A stretch of DNA of 64,000 bases from Rivularia sp963920925. Lineage in GTDB: Bacteria > Cyanobacteriota > Cyanobacteriia > Cyanobacteriales > Nostocaceae. The notes beneath the pieces are model-generated. The model was not told where the DNA came from. It saw nothing but the letters and a program-made list of their open reading frames with translations, and did no database searches. This document shows positions 1-7,846 of the stretch, in pieces. The DNA lies in NCBI RefSeq assembly GCF_963920925.1, contig NZ_CAWUDI010000009.1, positions 1-64,000 on the forward strand. The letters run 5' to 3'. How positions within the stretch are numbered: the first letter of the stretch is position 1; the number at the start of each line of letters is the position of its first letter. The position numbers and the translations under genes were made by a program.

Positions 1-330
1 CTCCAGATCCAAAGCCATCTCCAGATCCAAAGCCATCTCCAGATCCAAAGCCATCTCCAGATCCAAAGCCATCCCCATCTCCAGCGCCATCTCCATCTCC
101 ATCTCCAAAGCCAGCGCCATCTCCATTTCCAAAGCCAGCGCCATCACCATCTCCAGCGCCTAAGCCAGCGCCATCGCCATCTCCATCTCCAAAGCCATCG
201 CCATCACCATCTCCATTTCCAAAGCCAGCGCCATCACCATCTCCAGCGCCAAAGCCAGCGCCATCGCCATCTCCAGCACCAGCGCCTAAGCCTCCACCAG
301 CACCAGCGCCTCCACCACCTCAAAATCCAA
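1..330 (+). repeat. Tandem Pro-codon repeat (18-bp unit, then degenerate 6/12-bp units)
   Basis: Positions 1-75 carry about four perfect copies of an 18-bp unit encoding PSPDPK. Shorter, shuffled CCATCT / CCAGCG / CCAAAG units follow to about 330. The repeat stays in one reading frame, so it is coding. It is a likely site of length variation by slippage, and of assembly collapse. Confidence 0.85.
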
Positions 331-1391
331 ATCCACCACCAATGGAAAATCCACCACCACCAACTCCAGGAGAAGATCCGTCTCCCAATCCGCCACCTGG
401 AGAGGAAGAAAAAGAAAAAGCTCCAGGCATACCACCCCTCCCTTTTCCTTTCTTCCCTGGTAGGGCACAACCGGCCGCACCCGCGCCAGCTGGTAGTCCT
501 TGTCAAAAAGGAAGTTGTGGGGGCAAAATTTCAGATCAAGTTGGTCAAAACGCCGATCAATTGGGGAAAATAAACGCGCTTTTAAATGCCTTAGATTTAG
601 CTGCTATTGCGGCGATGAACGCCAAGTTAGATGTAATTAATACAAAATTAGGGCCGCAAATTCCAGGAGAAGGTATCAGTGGATTCCTGAAAAAACTTGC
701 CAAATGGATGCAGTTTGATCGGATTTTAAACGTGCTGACTTGGATGAATACTTTGCACAATGCTTATATGCTTAGCAATTCATTGTCCGATACTTTATTT
801 AGTGCAATAGACAATATTATTGGCTTATTTATTAAAGACATGGATGGACAATCAATTGATACTAAAGGATTCTTCGGAAGTAAAATTGATGAATTTGCAG
901 CCCGTCTTTTCGGCTTACAGAATTGGAAAGAGATGAAGACAACTTGGAAGAATTGGAGCCGTATTTATCAAGCGGCTGCTAATATTGCAAACACCGTTAG
1001 ATCGATGATTGATTCGCTTAGAAATATTACAGAGTTTATTGCAGAAAATACCGGGAAAATAGGTAATGCTCTCAAAAAGTTTGGTGCGATCGGCGAGAAA
1101 GCATTCCCGTGGATGCCAGAGCAAGTGAACGCTCAAAGCGTTTGGATGCAACGCTTACAGAATTTAGAGGAAGCCGCCAGTGGAATCGAGATGGTAACTT
1201 CGGAAGCTGTTTCAATTAAAGATAATTTAAAAGAATTAACTACTCAAAAAGAAGAATTTGAAAAATCAATCGAAGAATTAGCACCGAAAGAAAGACCTAA
1301 TAATCTATCAGTGAAAGAAGCTCAAGATATTGCAAAACTATTTAGTCAAGGTGCAATAATTTCAGAATTTGACAAGGAGGCGGATGAATAA
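3..1391 (+). CDS. Proline-rich repeat protein of an unknown element (5' end outside window)
   Basis: The frame is open from position 3 with no start inside the window, so the N-terminus is missing; the ATG at 342 is internal. The first ~115 codons are Pro at every second residue (PSPDPK units, then PSPxPKPAP variants), a stiff low-complexity stalk. After a PPPGEEEKEK stretch comes a ~290-residue, mostly helical domain with an amphipathic or hydrophobic patch (about codons 230-280, LNVLTWMNTLHNAYMLSNSL) and a charged, coiled-coil-like C-terminus. The stop overlaps the next ATG (TAATG), and a strong AAGGAGG at 1375-1381 serves that gene, so the two are translationally coupled. I do not recognise the family. 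Pro-rich stalks occur in conjugation, phage-adsorption and surface proteins, but nothing here decides between them. Confidence 0.75.
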   Translation, partial: PDPKPSPDPKPSPDPKPSPDPKPSPSPAPSPSPSPKPAPSPFPKPAPSPSPAPKPAPSPSPSPKPSPSPSPFPKPAPSPSPAPKPAPSPSPAPAPKPPPAPAPPPPQNPNPPPMENPPPPTPGEDPSPNPPPGEEEKEKAPGIPPLPFPFFPGRAQPAAPAPAGSPCQKGSCGGKISDQVGQNADQLGKINALLNALDLAAIAAMNAKLDVINTKLGPQIPGEGISGFLKKLAKWMQFDRILNVLTWMNTLHNAYMLSNSLSDTLFSAIDNIIGLFIKDMDGQSIDTKGFFGSKIDEFAARLFGLQNWKEMKTTWKNWSRIYQAAANIANTVRSMIDSLRNITEFIAENTGKIGNALKKFGAIGEKAFPWMPEQVNAQSVWMQRLQNLEEAASGIEMVTSEAVSIKDNLKELTTQKEEFEKSIEELAPKERPNNLSVKEAQDIAKLFSQGAIISEFDKEADE

Positions 1392-2209
1392 TGCCTTTAC
1401 CAACACAATTTAGCGAATGGGAACACTTGCAAGATTTAATAAGATTAGATCACAATCGTGCAGTTCTAAGATATTTTAAAAATACTCCAGACAACGACGT
1501 TTCAACAACTAAATCAAAGTTAAAACACGCTTGTGTTATTAAAGACGATGACACGGCAACAATGACACAGTTACGAATGTGGTTATTTGAAGTTACCGTA
1601 GGTCGATTGCAATCAGTTCAAACTCCTATTTACGGGATACCAGTAACAGAATTGCAACAAGAACGCAAATTCAAACCACAAATAAAACTATATTTTTCGG
1701 AAGATTACGATGAAGAAACACAGGTAAACGGTATTCCTCTAGCTGAAGGTGAAATCACTTTTAGATTAATGAATAAAGCGAGTGATACTATCTCACGAGC
1801 GGACGCTGAAAGTCTCGCAAGATCAATTAAAAGCACTTTTACCAAACCAGCGTTTACATGGTCTAAGGGATGGTTTAAAGCTACGTATTTAGATTCAGAA
1901 CGCGGCTACGATTTGCGCTTATTGGTAAAAAGTAAAGCAGAAGCAGAACAAGTAGTTCGTCAAGTAATCGGAATTCAAAATCATTCATTCGATCGCGATT
2001 TTTTTCAATTTATCGAACATGATAGGACTTACCCTTTAAATCCAGGAACTCATAGAGTTTACGGTCGGACTGTAAAAAAACCAATAATCAGACGGCGAGT
2101 TGATGTGAAATTTAGGTATGCTCAACTGCTCATATGGGGGCAACCAAACCCGATCAATTTAGTAGCTTCTGGTGGCAGTAGATTAAGAAGTGTAATCGAG
2201 CGAGTGTAG
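1391..2209 (+). CDS. Unrecognised 272-aa protein of the left-edge operon
   Basis: The ATG overlaps the upstream stop (TAATG) and has a near-ideal AAGGAGG Shine-Dalgarno at 1375-1381, so this start is secure. The product is soluble, mixed alpha/beta and basic at the C-terminus (TVKKPIIRRRVDVKFRYAQ), with no signal peptide or membrane segment. A segment LYFSEDYDEETQVNGIPLAEGEITFRLMNK looks beta-rich. I cannot assign a family. Tight coupling to the Pro-rich protein suggests the two act in one assembly. A 120-bp gap separates it from the next gene. Confidence 0.65.
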   Translation: MPLPTQFSEWEHLQDLIRLDHNRAVLRYFKNTPDNDVSTTKSKLKHACVIKDDDTATMTQLRMWLFEVTVGRLQSVQTPIYGIPVTELQQERKFKPQIKLYFSEDYDEETQVNGIPLAEGEITFRLMNKASDTISRADAESLARSIKSTFTKPAFTWSKGWFKATYLDSERGYDLRLLVKSKAEAEQVVRQVIGIQNHSFDRDFFQFIEHDRTYPLNPGTHRVYGRTVKKPIIRRRVDVKFRYAQLLIWGQPNPINLVASGGSRLRSVIERV

Positions 2210-2329
2210 CGGGAATTTTGGGGAATTTTTACTGGAAAAGTATACTTGTCCGGCTGCAAAAAACAAGCTTTATTACTTGCTATAAAAGAAAAAATAAATA
2301 TCCACTCTTGTTATTACTAGATAAATAAA

Positions 2330-2863
2330 ATGGCACGTCGGAAATCAGCAAAAGAACTTCAACTTCAATTAAAATACGCCCAAGCTAGAGAAGCTTACCA
2401 ACCACCTGAGCGAGAACAAGGATCCACTACAAGACGCTTACCCAAAATTGCTTTAGCTTATGGAGCGATGATTTCGGAAACCAGAACAAAGTACAAAGTT
2501 CAAGCATCTAAAGAAGCAGTATTATTTTTTACACAAGCTGCTCTTAACCTTACAGATGTAACTTCAGAAGGCCCGTTGGCTAGAGGCTCGCAACCGGCAA
2601 AAGTACACGCAACAGTAGCAGACACGACTCCTACCCTTGTTCGAGCAGAAGGTAGCAAACGTCCTTATATTAGGTACGGTAAAGGTGCTAGAGATAGCAA
2701 CGTGCAATACACTTATAGCGCTCCCTTTTCAGTAACAACTATTGGATCGTTAGATACCGAATTGAAAGCTTTATTCACTTCGGTAAAGGGTAAATTAGGC
2801 GGCGCTTATGGTCGTGTTTGGTACACTCCTGAATACTTTGTAATCTCAGATGGCGGTGAATAA
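2330..2863 (+). CDS. Unrecognised 177-aa protein of the left-edge operon
   Basis: The product opens with a basic segment (MARRKSAKELQLQLKYAQAREAY). A beta-rich body follows, ending in GRVWYTPEYFVISDGGE. There is no signal peptide or membrane segment. The end overlaps the next start at 2850 by 14 bp. A small basic-headed, beta-rich protein would fit a structural or nucleic-acid-packaging role, but that is speculation from composition. Family not recognised. Confidence 0.6.
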   Translation: MARRKSAKELQLQLKYAQAREAYQPPEREQGSTTRRLPKIALAYGAMISETRTKYKVQASKEAVLFFTQAALNLTDVTSEGPLARGSQPAKVHATVADTTPTLVRAEGSKRPYIRYGKGARDSNVQYTYSAPFSVTTIGSLDTELKALFTSVKGKLGGAYGRVWYTPEYFVISDGGE

Positions 2864-3077
2864 TTTAGACGTTTCTACTCCAGTAGTTTGGTATCCAGGA
2901 CAAACCGAAGCCGAATTTTTAGAAGAAATTACGGACATGATTTCTAGAACAAACGCAACTCAAGACTTCCTTACCGGAAAGCTTGACGCTGATGCATTCT
3001 TAGATTTTCTTGTAGAAGACGGCTACAACGTTTTTGACCTAGATGAAACTTGCTGGAATATCCCGCTTTTAGCATGA
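2850..3077 (+). CDS. Small acidic unrecognised protein (75 aa)
   Basis: Starts inside the end of the previous gene (14-bp overlap) and ends in an ATGA overlap with the next one (stop TGA 3075-3077, next ATG 3074). The product is strongly acidic (EAEFLEEITDMI, DADAFLDFLVEDGYNVFDLDE) with no membrane segment. Both overlaps support real, coupled translation despite the short length. Function unknown. Confidence 0.6.
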   Translation: MAVNNLDVSTPVVWYPGQTEAEFLEEITDMISRTNATQDFLTGKLDADAFLDFLVEDGYNVFDLDETCWNIPLLA

Positions 3078-3571
3078 CTTTGAACGCGGAAGTAACAGCT
3101 GCTAATGCTTGGGAATTGGTATTTTTCCGAAAATTTTCTGTCAATCCAGTATTCAACGTCAAACCTTACCTTGAGCCGATAGAATTACCTTTACTAACGA
3201 GTGCCCGAATTTTTCTTGTGAGTACTTTTTCTCTCAAGGTAAGACCAACTTGGTATACAGCGGGTTATTTGTCGCGGCAAGTTAGAGGAATAAGCATTGA
3301 CGACACGGTAGTTTTTGAAGGACTGGGACAAATCCCTACAACTACCGCTGACTACGGGCAAGAAATTATTCCTTTAAATGTCAGCAAAATAGTAATATTT
3401 CCGTTCATCTCAGGTAATCACAATTTAAGATTTGATTTTGTACCTTGGATACCTGAGTTAAGATTAGGAGTTTGGGAATATAAAGGTATTGAAAGTGATT
3501 CTACTGAAGACTTAGTAGAAGCTATTCAAGCAAAATTAGAAACAATCGAATTTAAAATTGATCAACTATGA
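3074..3571 (+). CDS. Unrecognised beta-rich protein (165 aa)
   Basis: I place the start at the ATG at 3074, in the ATGA overlap with the preceding stop, giving MTLNAEVTAANAWELVFF. A longer in-frame start at 3050 would overlap the upstream gene by 28 bp and is less economical. The sequence alternates hydrophobic and polar residues with many Pro/Gly turns (SRQVRGISIDDTVVFEGLG, PLNVSKIVIFPFI), typical of a beta-sandwich, and ends in a short helical tail. Its stop overlaps the next ATG (3568-3571). Beta-sandwich capsid, tail or receptor-binding proteins would fit the context; no family match is claimed. Confidence 0.6.
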   Translation: MTLNAEVTAANAWELVFFRKFSVNPVFNVKPYLEPIELPLLTSARIFLVSTFSLKVRPTWYTAGYLSRQVRGISIDDTVVFEGLGQIPTTTADYGQEIIPLNVSKIVIFPFISGNHNLRFDFVPWIPELRLGVWEYKGIESDSTEDLVEAIQAKLETIEFKIDQL

Positions 3572-3906
3572 GTACTTTAAGTTATCAAGCTTTGGGTGAA
3601 GCTTTACCACCCGGTTCTATTGAGTTTGTTGGAAATAATCAATTAAAAGCAAATTTTAGTCAAATTACGGGTAATGATTTAAGCTTAGAATCATCTTCTA
3701 TTGAAGGCATAGTAAAGCTTTTAAGGGGAATAGCTAAATTAACCGATCAAGTTAACGAAGCTAGAATTAATCAAGATTTAGATCCGATTGAATTTGCTTC
3801 TGAAATGCTTGCGGGAACGGCAGAACAGCCCGAATATCACTTTCTTATCAAAGTAAAAGTTGACACGGCTTTATTTCCAGATAATCTTGATGACCCTACT
3901 GATTAA
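3568..3906 (+). CDS. Unrecognised 112-aa protein
   Basis: ATGA overlap with the upstream gene implies translational coupling. The product is soluble and acidic, beginning MSTLSYQALGEALPPGSIEFVGNNQLKANFSQITGNDLSLESSS, with a helical middle and an acidic end (FPDNLDDPTD). No motif recognised. It closes the tightly coupled core of the left-edge operon. Confidence 0.6.
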   Translation: MSTLSYQALGEALPPGSIEFVGNNQLKANFSQITGNDLSLESSSIEGIVKLLRGIAKLTDQVNEARINQDLDPIEFASEMLAGTAEQPEYHFLIKVKVDTALFPDNLDDPTD

Positions 3907-3930
3907 TATATTTGATTCATTTCTCAAAAA

Positions 3931-4203
3931 GTGAATCTATTACTAATGAAATCGTTTAATCTTAATAGTTTAATTGCAGTTGGGGGTTTTTTTCTAACTG
4001 TAACAACGATTATTTGCTCTCTAGTCATCCAGTACGTAAATGCAGAAAAGCGCAAGTATGGGCTAGAGCGAGACTTTGCACATATCAAACGTAATTATGA
4101 GCAAATTGTGCAAAATCTGAATGTAATTATTGCAGAAATTGATCACCGTTCTGACGCAATTGATCGAACTTTGATTGAGATTAAATCACTACTTTTAAAA
4201 TAA
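3931..4203 (+). CDS. Small membrane protein with coiled-coil tail (90 aa)
   Basis: One N-terminal transmembrane segment (about residues 12-34, FNLNSLIAVGGFFLTVTTIICSLVI) is followed by a charged heptad-like helix (EKRKYGLERDFAHIKRNYEQIVQNLNVIIAEIDHRSDAIDRTLIEIKSL). The track start is a non-ATG codon; the ATG at 3946 (MKSFNLNS) may be the true start. The layout resembles small phage- or conjugation-associated membrane proteins, including holin/spanin-like proteins, but nothing diagnostic is present. Confidence 0.5.
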   Translation: MNLLLMKSFNLNSLIAVGGFFLTVTTIICSLVIQYVNAEKRKYGLERDFAHIKRNYEQIVQNLNVIIAEIDHRSDAIDRTLIEIKSLLLK

Positions 4204-4215
4204 ATTATCAATTGC

Positions 4216-4380
4216 ATGAAAACTATTAATACACGGTCTGTGGTTGTTATTTTGTTTGTTGTTGGTGTTTTTGTGCTCGCGGTTATTGATATTAATTTCC
4301 GCGCTACCTTTGCGGACATTGCCAAAATCAGGATAGGGGGATATCTTGGACAACTTTACCCACAACAACGGTCAACTTAA
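4216..4380 (+). CDS. Small single-pass membrane protein (54 aa)
   Basis: Reading from the ATG at 4216 gives MKTINTRSVVVILFVVGVFV, then LAVIDINFRATFADIAKIRIGG and LYPQQRST before TAA at 4378-4380. It has one transmembrane segment (residues 8-25) and lies 12 bp after the previous membrane-protein gene in the same direction. The organisation suggests it is the last gene of the left-edge operon. Its 3' end meets a small minus-strand ORF head-on. Confidence 0.45.
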   Translation: MKTINTRSVVVILFVVGVFVLAVIDINFRATFADIAKIRIGGYLGQLYPQQRST

Positions 4381-4502
4381 TGACAAGCTGTAACGTCAAT
4401 CAGTATCGAAGTTGCGACGTAAATAAATGCAATCCCCGCGATGACATACGAAATATATGTCATAGCTCTAGCTATCATTAAAGCTTTAAGTGTCCAATTC
4501 AT
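4377..4502 (-). CDS. Possible 41-aa hydrophobic peptide
   Basis: A minus-strand frame from ATG (4500-4502) to TAA (4377-4379) encodes a 41-residue peptide with a long hydrophobic centre (YISYVIAGIAFIYVATSILI). It converges on, and overlaps by 4 bp, the small plus-strand membrane gene. The ribosome-binding site is weak. It could be a chance ORF, or a small membrane peptide at the edge of the inserted element. Confidence 0.25.
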   Translation of the reverse strand: MNWTLKALMIARAMTYISYVIAGIAFIYVATSILIDVTACH

Positions 4503-4505
4503 AAT

Positions 4506-4943
4506 TTACTCGTGTGGGGATTTATGACAGTAAAATTGAAACATCTTCGGTGTTGAAATTGTTTTACCAATCTCTTGTAAACTAACCGTACCCAAACTCG
4601 ATATCCCAAACAAAGTTCCATACTTTTCTGCTGCTTTAGCAACCGCTCTTTCACCGTCATAATGAAACAACCTTTGTAATGCTGTTGGAGAACAAAACAT
4701 GGGAATATCAATTTTCATTCCCATTATTTCCACAGAGGTATCTACTTCTTCAACTCCTGCCAATACGTTAGGAATCAAATCGCATTGTTCGTAAGCTGCG
4801 GTATTTCTTCTATAGGTTACTTCATCATCTGCCGCTCCATCTATATAATGAAATATCGGAGCAGGTAATTTTGCTTTAGCTAAATTTTTAAAATCGTTTG
4901 TGTTACGGCAATCTGCTACACTTTTAAATAATTTAAAATTCAT
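4506..4943 (-). pseudogene. lldD-like FMN-dependent alpha-hydroxy-acid dehydrogenase, 3' truncated
   Basis: The 145-residue frame matches the N-terminal third of the FMN-dependent lactate/glycolate oxidase family. Visible features are the opening ...LAKAKLPAPIFHYIDGAADDEVTYRRN, the FMN-site region IDIPMFCSPTALQRLFHYDGE and ISSLGTVSLQEI. Family members are about 360-390 residues and continue with the substrate-binding and catalytic His regions. Here the frame breaks after MFQFYCHK into SPHE-stop, and no downstream part is present. The breakpoint near 4515-4520 is where the unknown element begins, so insertion or deletion is the likely cause. It lies divergently next to glbN. Confidence 0.8.
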
Positions 4944-5028
4944 TGTCTCTCGAATTACACCTTTGATCGGATTTTGACATATTCTAGATAGAACAATAGC
5001 TTAAAAAGCTAAAATTTTGAGAAAAAAA

Positions 5029-5403
5029 ATGGCTACTTTGTATGAAAAATTGGGTGGAAAAGATGCCGTTGATATCGCTGTGGACAAGTTTTACCAGCAT
5101 ATTTTAAACGATGAACGAATCAACCACTTTTTTGCAAATGTTGATATGAAAAAACAGCGCGAACATCAAAAGGCTTTTTTAACTTATGCTTTTGGTGGTT
5201 CTTCTGTGTATGAAGGCAAAATGATGAGAGAAGCTCACAAGCATTTAGTTGAAGAAATGGGATTAAATGGCGAACACTTTGATGCAGTTGTGGAAAACTT
5301 AGTTAAAACTTTGAAAAAATTAGGAATTTCCGATGAACTTATTCAAGAAGTTGGTGCTGTTGCTGCTGCACCGGAACATAAAAGCGATGTGTTAAATAGG
5401 TAA
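5029..5403 (+). CDS. glbN: Group I truncated hemoglobin (cyanoglobin)
   Basis: A 2-on-2 truncated globin of the TrHbN class, which binds haem and O2/NO in the cytoplasm. The ATG at 5029 gives the family's usual N-terminus MATLYEKLGG; the upstream in-frame TTG at 5017 is less likely. Visible landmarks are the B-helix Phe-Tyr pair (VDKFYQHIL), the FFANVDMKKQREHQKAFL E-helix region, the YAFGG turn and the proximal His within REAHKHLV. The length (124 aa) is normal. It is divergent from the truncated alpha-hydroxy-acid dehydrogenase, which hints at a former link with an O2-using flavoenzyme. Confidence 0.93.
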   Translation: MATLYEKLGGKDAVDIAVDKFYQHILNDERINHFFANVDMKKQREHQKAFLTYAFGGSSVYEGKMMREAHKHLVEEMGLNGEHFDAVVENLVKTLKKLGISDELIQEVGAVAAAPEHKSDVLNR

Positions 5404-5425
5404 TTGGTAATTGGTAATTGGTAAT
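5401..5425. repeat. Short tandem repeat (TAATTGG heptamers)
   Basis: Three or more copies of TAATTGG follow the glbN stop directly. Such short tandemly repeated heptamers are common in filamentous cyanobacterial genomes. Related runs occur at 6063-6092, 6205-6230 and 17085-17120. Confidence 0.7.
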
Positions 5426-5429
5426 TTAT

Positions 5430-6044
5430 CTAAATTTTATGAGCAAATTCAAATATTTGATTCGCACTCAACTGAAGTTCTGGAAATATTTTAGAAACTA
5501 AGATATCATTATTCTGAAATAATTTTCTTTGATATTCATCGCCAACTAAATTACATACCGTAATCGTTGGCTGTTTCGGTTTACCAATATATTCTCTTCC
5601 ACCAATACCAAGATAATCTACAATCCAGTACTCTGGTACACCCAATAATGCATAATCTTCGACTTTTCGTGCGTAATCATTCTGCCAGTTTGTACTAACT
5701 ATTTGAACGATTAGCTTGATTGAATTTCCTGAAGTAATTACAGGTTCCTGCTTCCATAATGGTTCGTTTGCAAGCTGGGTTTTATCTAATACAATTAAAT
5801 CTGGACGAAAAGCAGTTTCTGTTCCCAACAATTTAATTAAACATCGATGGGGGATAAAGTAATTTGGGTTGTATTGGTCAATTTGTACGTTTAGCTTTCT
5901 TCCGGCAAATGCACCTACTTGCTCGTGAAACCCGGTTGGTTCCATTTCAAATAATTCCCCGTCAATTAGCTCATAACGTTCATTATCGCCGTAATTGGCA
6001 ATAAAATCATCGACAGTGATAAATTTCGGTGCTGTTTGAACCAT
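5430..6044 (-). CDS. Uma2-family (DUF820) putative endonuclease
   Basis: A 204-aa Uma2 protein, a PD-(D/E)XK-like fold greatly expanded in cyanobacteria. It shows the typical start (FITVDDFIANYG), the RYELIDGELFEMEPTGFHEQV motif, the strand FRPDLIVLD with the catalytic-type Asp, and YARKVEDYALLGVPEYWIVDYL with the conserved Lys and Glu. The length is normal. Flanking repeats suggest it is individually mobile or frequently duplicated; its biological target is not known. Confidence 0.85.
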   Translation of the reverse strand: MVQTAPKFITVDDFIANYGDNERYELIDGELFEMEPTGFHEQVGAFAGRKLNVQIDQYNPNYFIPHRCLIKLLGTETAFRPDLIVLDKTQLANEPLWKQEPVITSGNSIKLIVQIVSTNWQNDYARKVEDYALLGVPEYWIVDYLGIGGREYIGKPKQPTITVCNLVGDEYQRKLFQNNDILVSKIFPELQLSANQIFEFAHKI

Positions 6045-6059
6045 TATGATTTTTGAGAA

Positions 6060-6232
6060 TAGATAATTGGTAATTGGTAATGGATAATTGGTAAATAAAT
6101 ATATCTCTTTAACTAGTTTATCCTGTGTCTAGAATAGTTGTTTCATTAACAATAAAACACAACCTAATCTCAATTTTGAATTATTAGATTACTAGCTTCT
6201 ATCACAAATTACCCATTACCAATTACCTAACT
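6060..6232. repeat. Intergenic short heptamer repeats
   Basis: The spacer holds TAATTGGTAATTGG-type tandem units at its left end and the complementary ATTACCCATTACCAATTACC at its right end. The two halves could pair. No gene is seen here. Confidence 0.55.
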
Positions 6233-6234
6233 AA

Positions 6235-7221
6235 TCAAACTTGAGCAACTTCACTCGAAACATCAGCCGATCGCGATGTAGAATTACCCCTAACCGCCTT
6301 AAACATTCCAAATCTGCACAGCCCGGTACCAAATGCTAACCGCATCAAAAGAATTGTCGGTACTTCCCGCACAGATTTAATAAAACCACGAAGCCCAAAA
6401 CGCATCCATCCCTGGGGTTTAACGATTCCCTGCCAGATTGTATCGAACCATGAAGGAAGTGTTTCTTTTGTCCAGTCTGCGGTTATTACTTCCCCTTCCA
6501 CAAATCCGGTAGCTTGCAATAGTTCGGAAAAACCTTCTATGCTGGAAAAAGCAGGATGGGACCATTGATCTAACAGTTGCTGCATGACTGGTTTTTCCCA
6601 AAAATTCAGCGGAGTCTGGCGGTCATCTCTTTGATTCCAATCGGCTACAACCAGTATTCCACCAGGCTTTACTACCCGCATTAACTCCCTTGCAAAAACG
6701 GCTTTATCTGGCATATGTGGCCCCGCTTCAATCGACCAAACCACGTCAAAACTGCCATCGGGGAAAGAAAGAGCCATTGCATCATCTACCAAAAATTTAG
6801 CGCTCACACCTTCGGGGGTTAACTCAGTCGCACGTTTAACTTGTTGAGGGCTGATGGTAACACCCGTAACGTCAAAGTTGTATTCAGCAGCTAAAATGCG
6901 GCTGCTACCACCAATTCCACAGCCAACATCTAATACTGTAGTACCTGCGGGTAATTTATCTAAACCACCCCAACGCACCATTTCATGAACAAAATCGTAT
7001 TTAGCAGCTAGAAAATCTTTGTTTGTGGGTGGGGAACCATAATGTCCTAAATGAATGTGTTCACCCCAGTAATATTCCAAAATACCATCATCTGTCCATT
7101 CGTCGTAAGAATTTGCTACCGAGTCAGATGATTGATAGCGACGAGCGGTAAGTAAATATAGTGCGATGCTTACAATTAGTATTGCAAGGATAATTCCCAA
7201 GGTAGAAAGCAACCAGTTCAT
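6235..7221 (-). CDS. MPBQ/MSBQ methyltransferase (tocopherol/plastoquinone pathway)
   Basis: SAM-dependent C-methyltransferase of the cyanobacterial 2-methyl-6-phytyl/solanesyl-benzoquinol methyltransferase family (Synechocystis Sll0418 type), acting late in tocopherol and plastoquinone synthesis at the membrane. The N-terminal hydrophobic anchor (about residues 5-25) is followed by the family signature YQSSDSVANSYDEWTDDGILEYYWGEHIHLGHYG. SAM motif I is LDVGCGIGGSSRIL, and MALSFPDGSFDVVWSIEAGPHM and RVVKPGGILVVADWNQRDD follow. The C-terminal KSVREVPTILLMRLAFG is also typical. The length of 328 aa is normal. Confidence 0.93.
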   Translation of the reverse strand: MNWLLSTLGIILAILIVSIALYLLTARRYQSSDSVANSYDEWTDDGILEYYWGEHIHLGHYGSPPTNKDFLAAKYDFVHEMVRWGGLDKLPAGTTVLDVGCGIGGSSRILAAEYNFDVTGVTISPQQVKRATELTPEGVSAKFLVDDAMALSFPDGSFDVVWSIEAGPHMPDKAVFARELMRVVKPGGILVVADWNQRDDRQTPLNFWEKPVMQQLLDQWSHPAFSSIEGFSELLQATGFVEGEVITADWTKETLPSWFDTIWQGIVKPQGWMRFGLRGFIKSVREVPTILLMRLAFGTGLCRFGMFKAVRGNSTSRSADVSSEVAQV

Positions 7222-7305
7222 TAAAATAAAGCCTTAATATTTTTTCATAATTTTATCGTATTAAGGAGTTGTGGGTTTTGGTTTTAATATAAAGGAAGGA
7301 ATAAA

Positions 7306-7526
7306 ATGATGGATGAATCAAAAAAGCAACGTTTAGAATCTCAGGGATGGAAAGTTGGAACGGTAGAAGGGTAGAAGATTTCTTAGAGCTAACACCTGAA
7401 GAAGCTACGTTGATTGAAATTAGACGTTCTAGTTTGGGACAAGATAAGGGAAAGTTTGTAGTACCGGATGACTTTAATGCTCTATCGGAAGAGATTTTAT
7501 TAGCATTTGAAGGTAATGAAGAATGA
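7306..7526 (+). pseudogene. XRE/HTH-type antitoxin gene broken by an 8-bp tandem duplication
   Basis: A good ribosome-binding site (AAGGAAGGA) precedes ATG at 7306, and translation gives MMDESKKQRLESQGWKVGTVE before hitting TAG. The sequence at the break is GGTAGAAGGGTAGAAGA, an exact tandem copy of GGTAGAAG. Removing one copy restores VEDFLELTPEEATLIEIRRSS, the usual continuation of small cyanobacterial HTH antitoxins, running on to ...EEILLAFEGNEE and TGA at 7524-7526. This is a recent-looking frameshift in an otherwise intact gene. No toxin gene adjoins it. Confidence 0.75.
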
Positions 7527-7587
7527 AATCATCAGGTTTCTAAATTCTCCGAGCAGAATTACAAATAACGTTTAGAGGTAATTTTAA

Positions 7588-7793
7588 ATGAACAAAGATA
7601 TTGATGTTCAATCTAGCAGTGGTAATGTTTTTGAAGATTTAGGACTTACAAATTCTGATGAGTTGTTGATTAAAGCGGAACTTGTCCGACAAATTAGTAT
7701 TCAACTGAACGTCTTTTCCGATTTTTGAATGCTTTGGGAAGTGATATTGAAATTCGCGTTATTTCCAAGCCGCAACCAAACTCTCAAGTTTAA
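7588..7793 (+). pseudogene. HigA-like XRE antitoxin with internal deletion
   Basis: The N-terminus MNKDIDVQSSSGNVFEDLGLTNSDELLIKAELVRQIS matches the XRE antitoxins that partner HigB/Gp49-type toxins. The frame then jumps to a typical C-terminus, TERLFRFLNALGSDIEIRVISKPQPN, in a different phase. The helix-turn-helix core that should lie between is missing, and the cognate toxin gene, normally just upstream, is absent. With the neighbouring broken HTH gene this marks a decayed toxin-antitoxin locus. Confidence 0.75.
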
Positions 7794-7846
7794 ACAAGAA
7801 TTGTGAATGTTTGAGTTGCGATATAGAACAGCGATCGCGCGAGTTA

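Noticed and set aside
1..330. CRISPR array
   Set aside because: Repeat units are directly tandem without unique spacers and encode Pro-rich peptide in one frame.
234..506. Trp-rich minus-strand ORFs opposite the Pro repeat
   Set aside because: They are antisense shadows of the repeated Pro codons (CCA read as TGG) and have no start signals or plausible composition.
5017..5028. Upstream TTG start for glbN
   Set aside because: It adds MRKK before the family's usual MATLYEKLGG start and comes from an A-rich leader.
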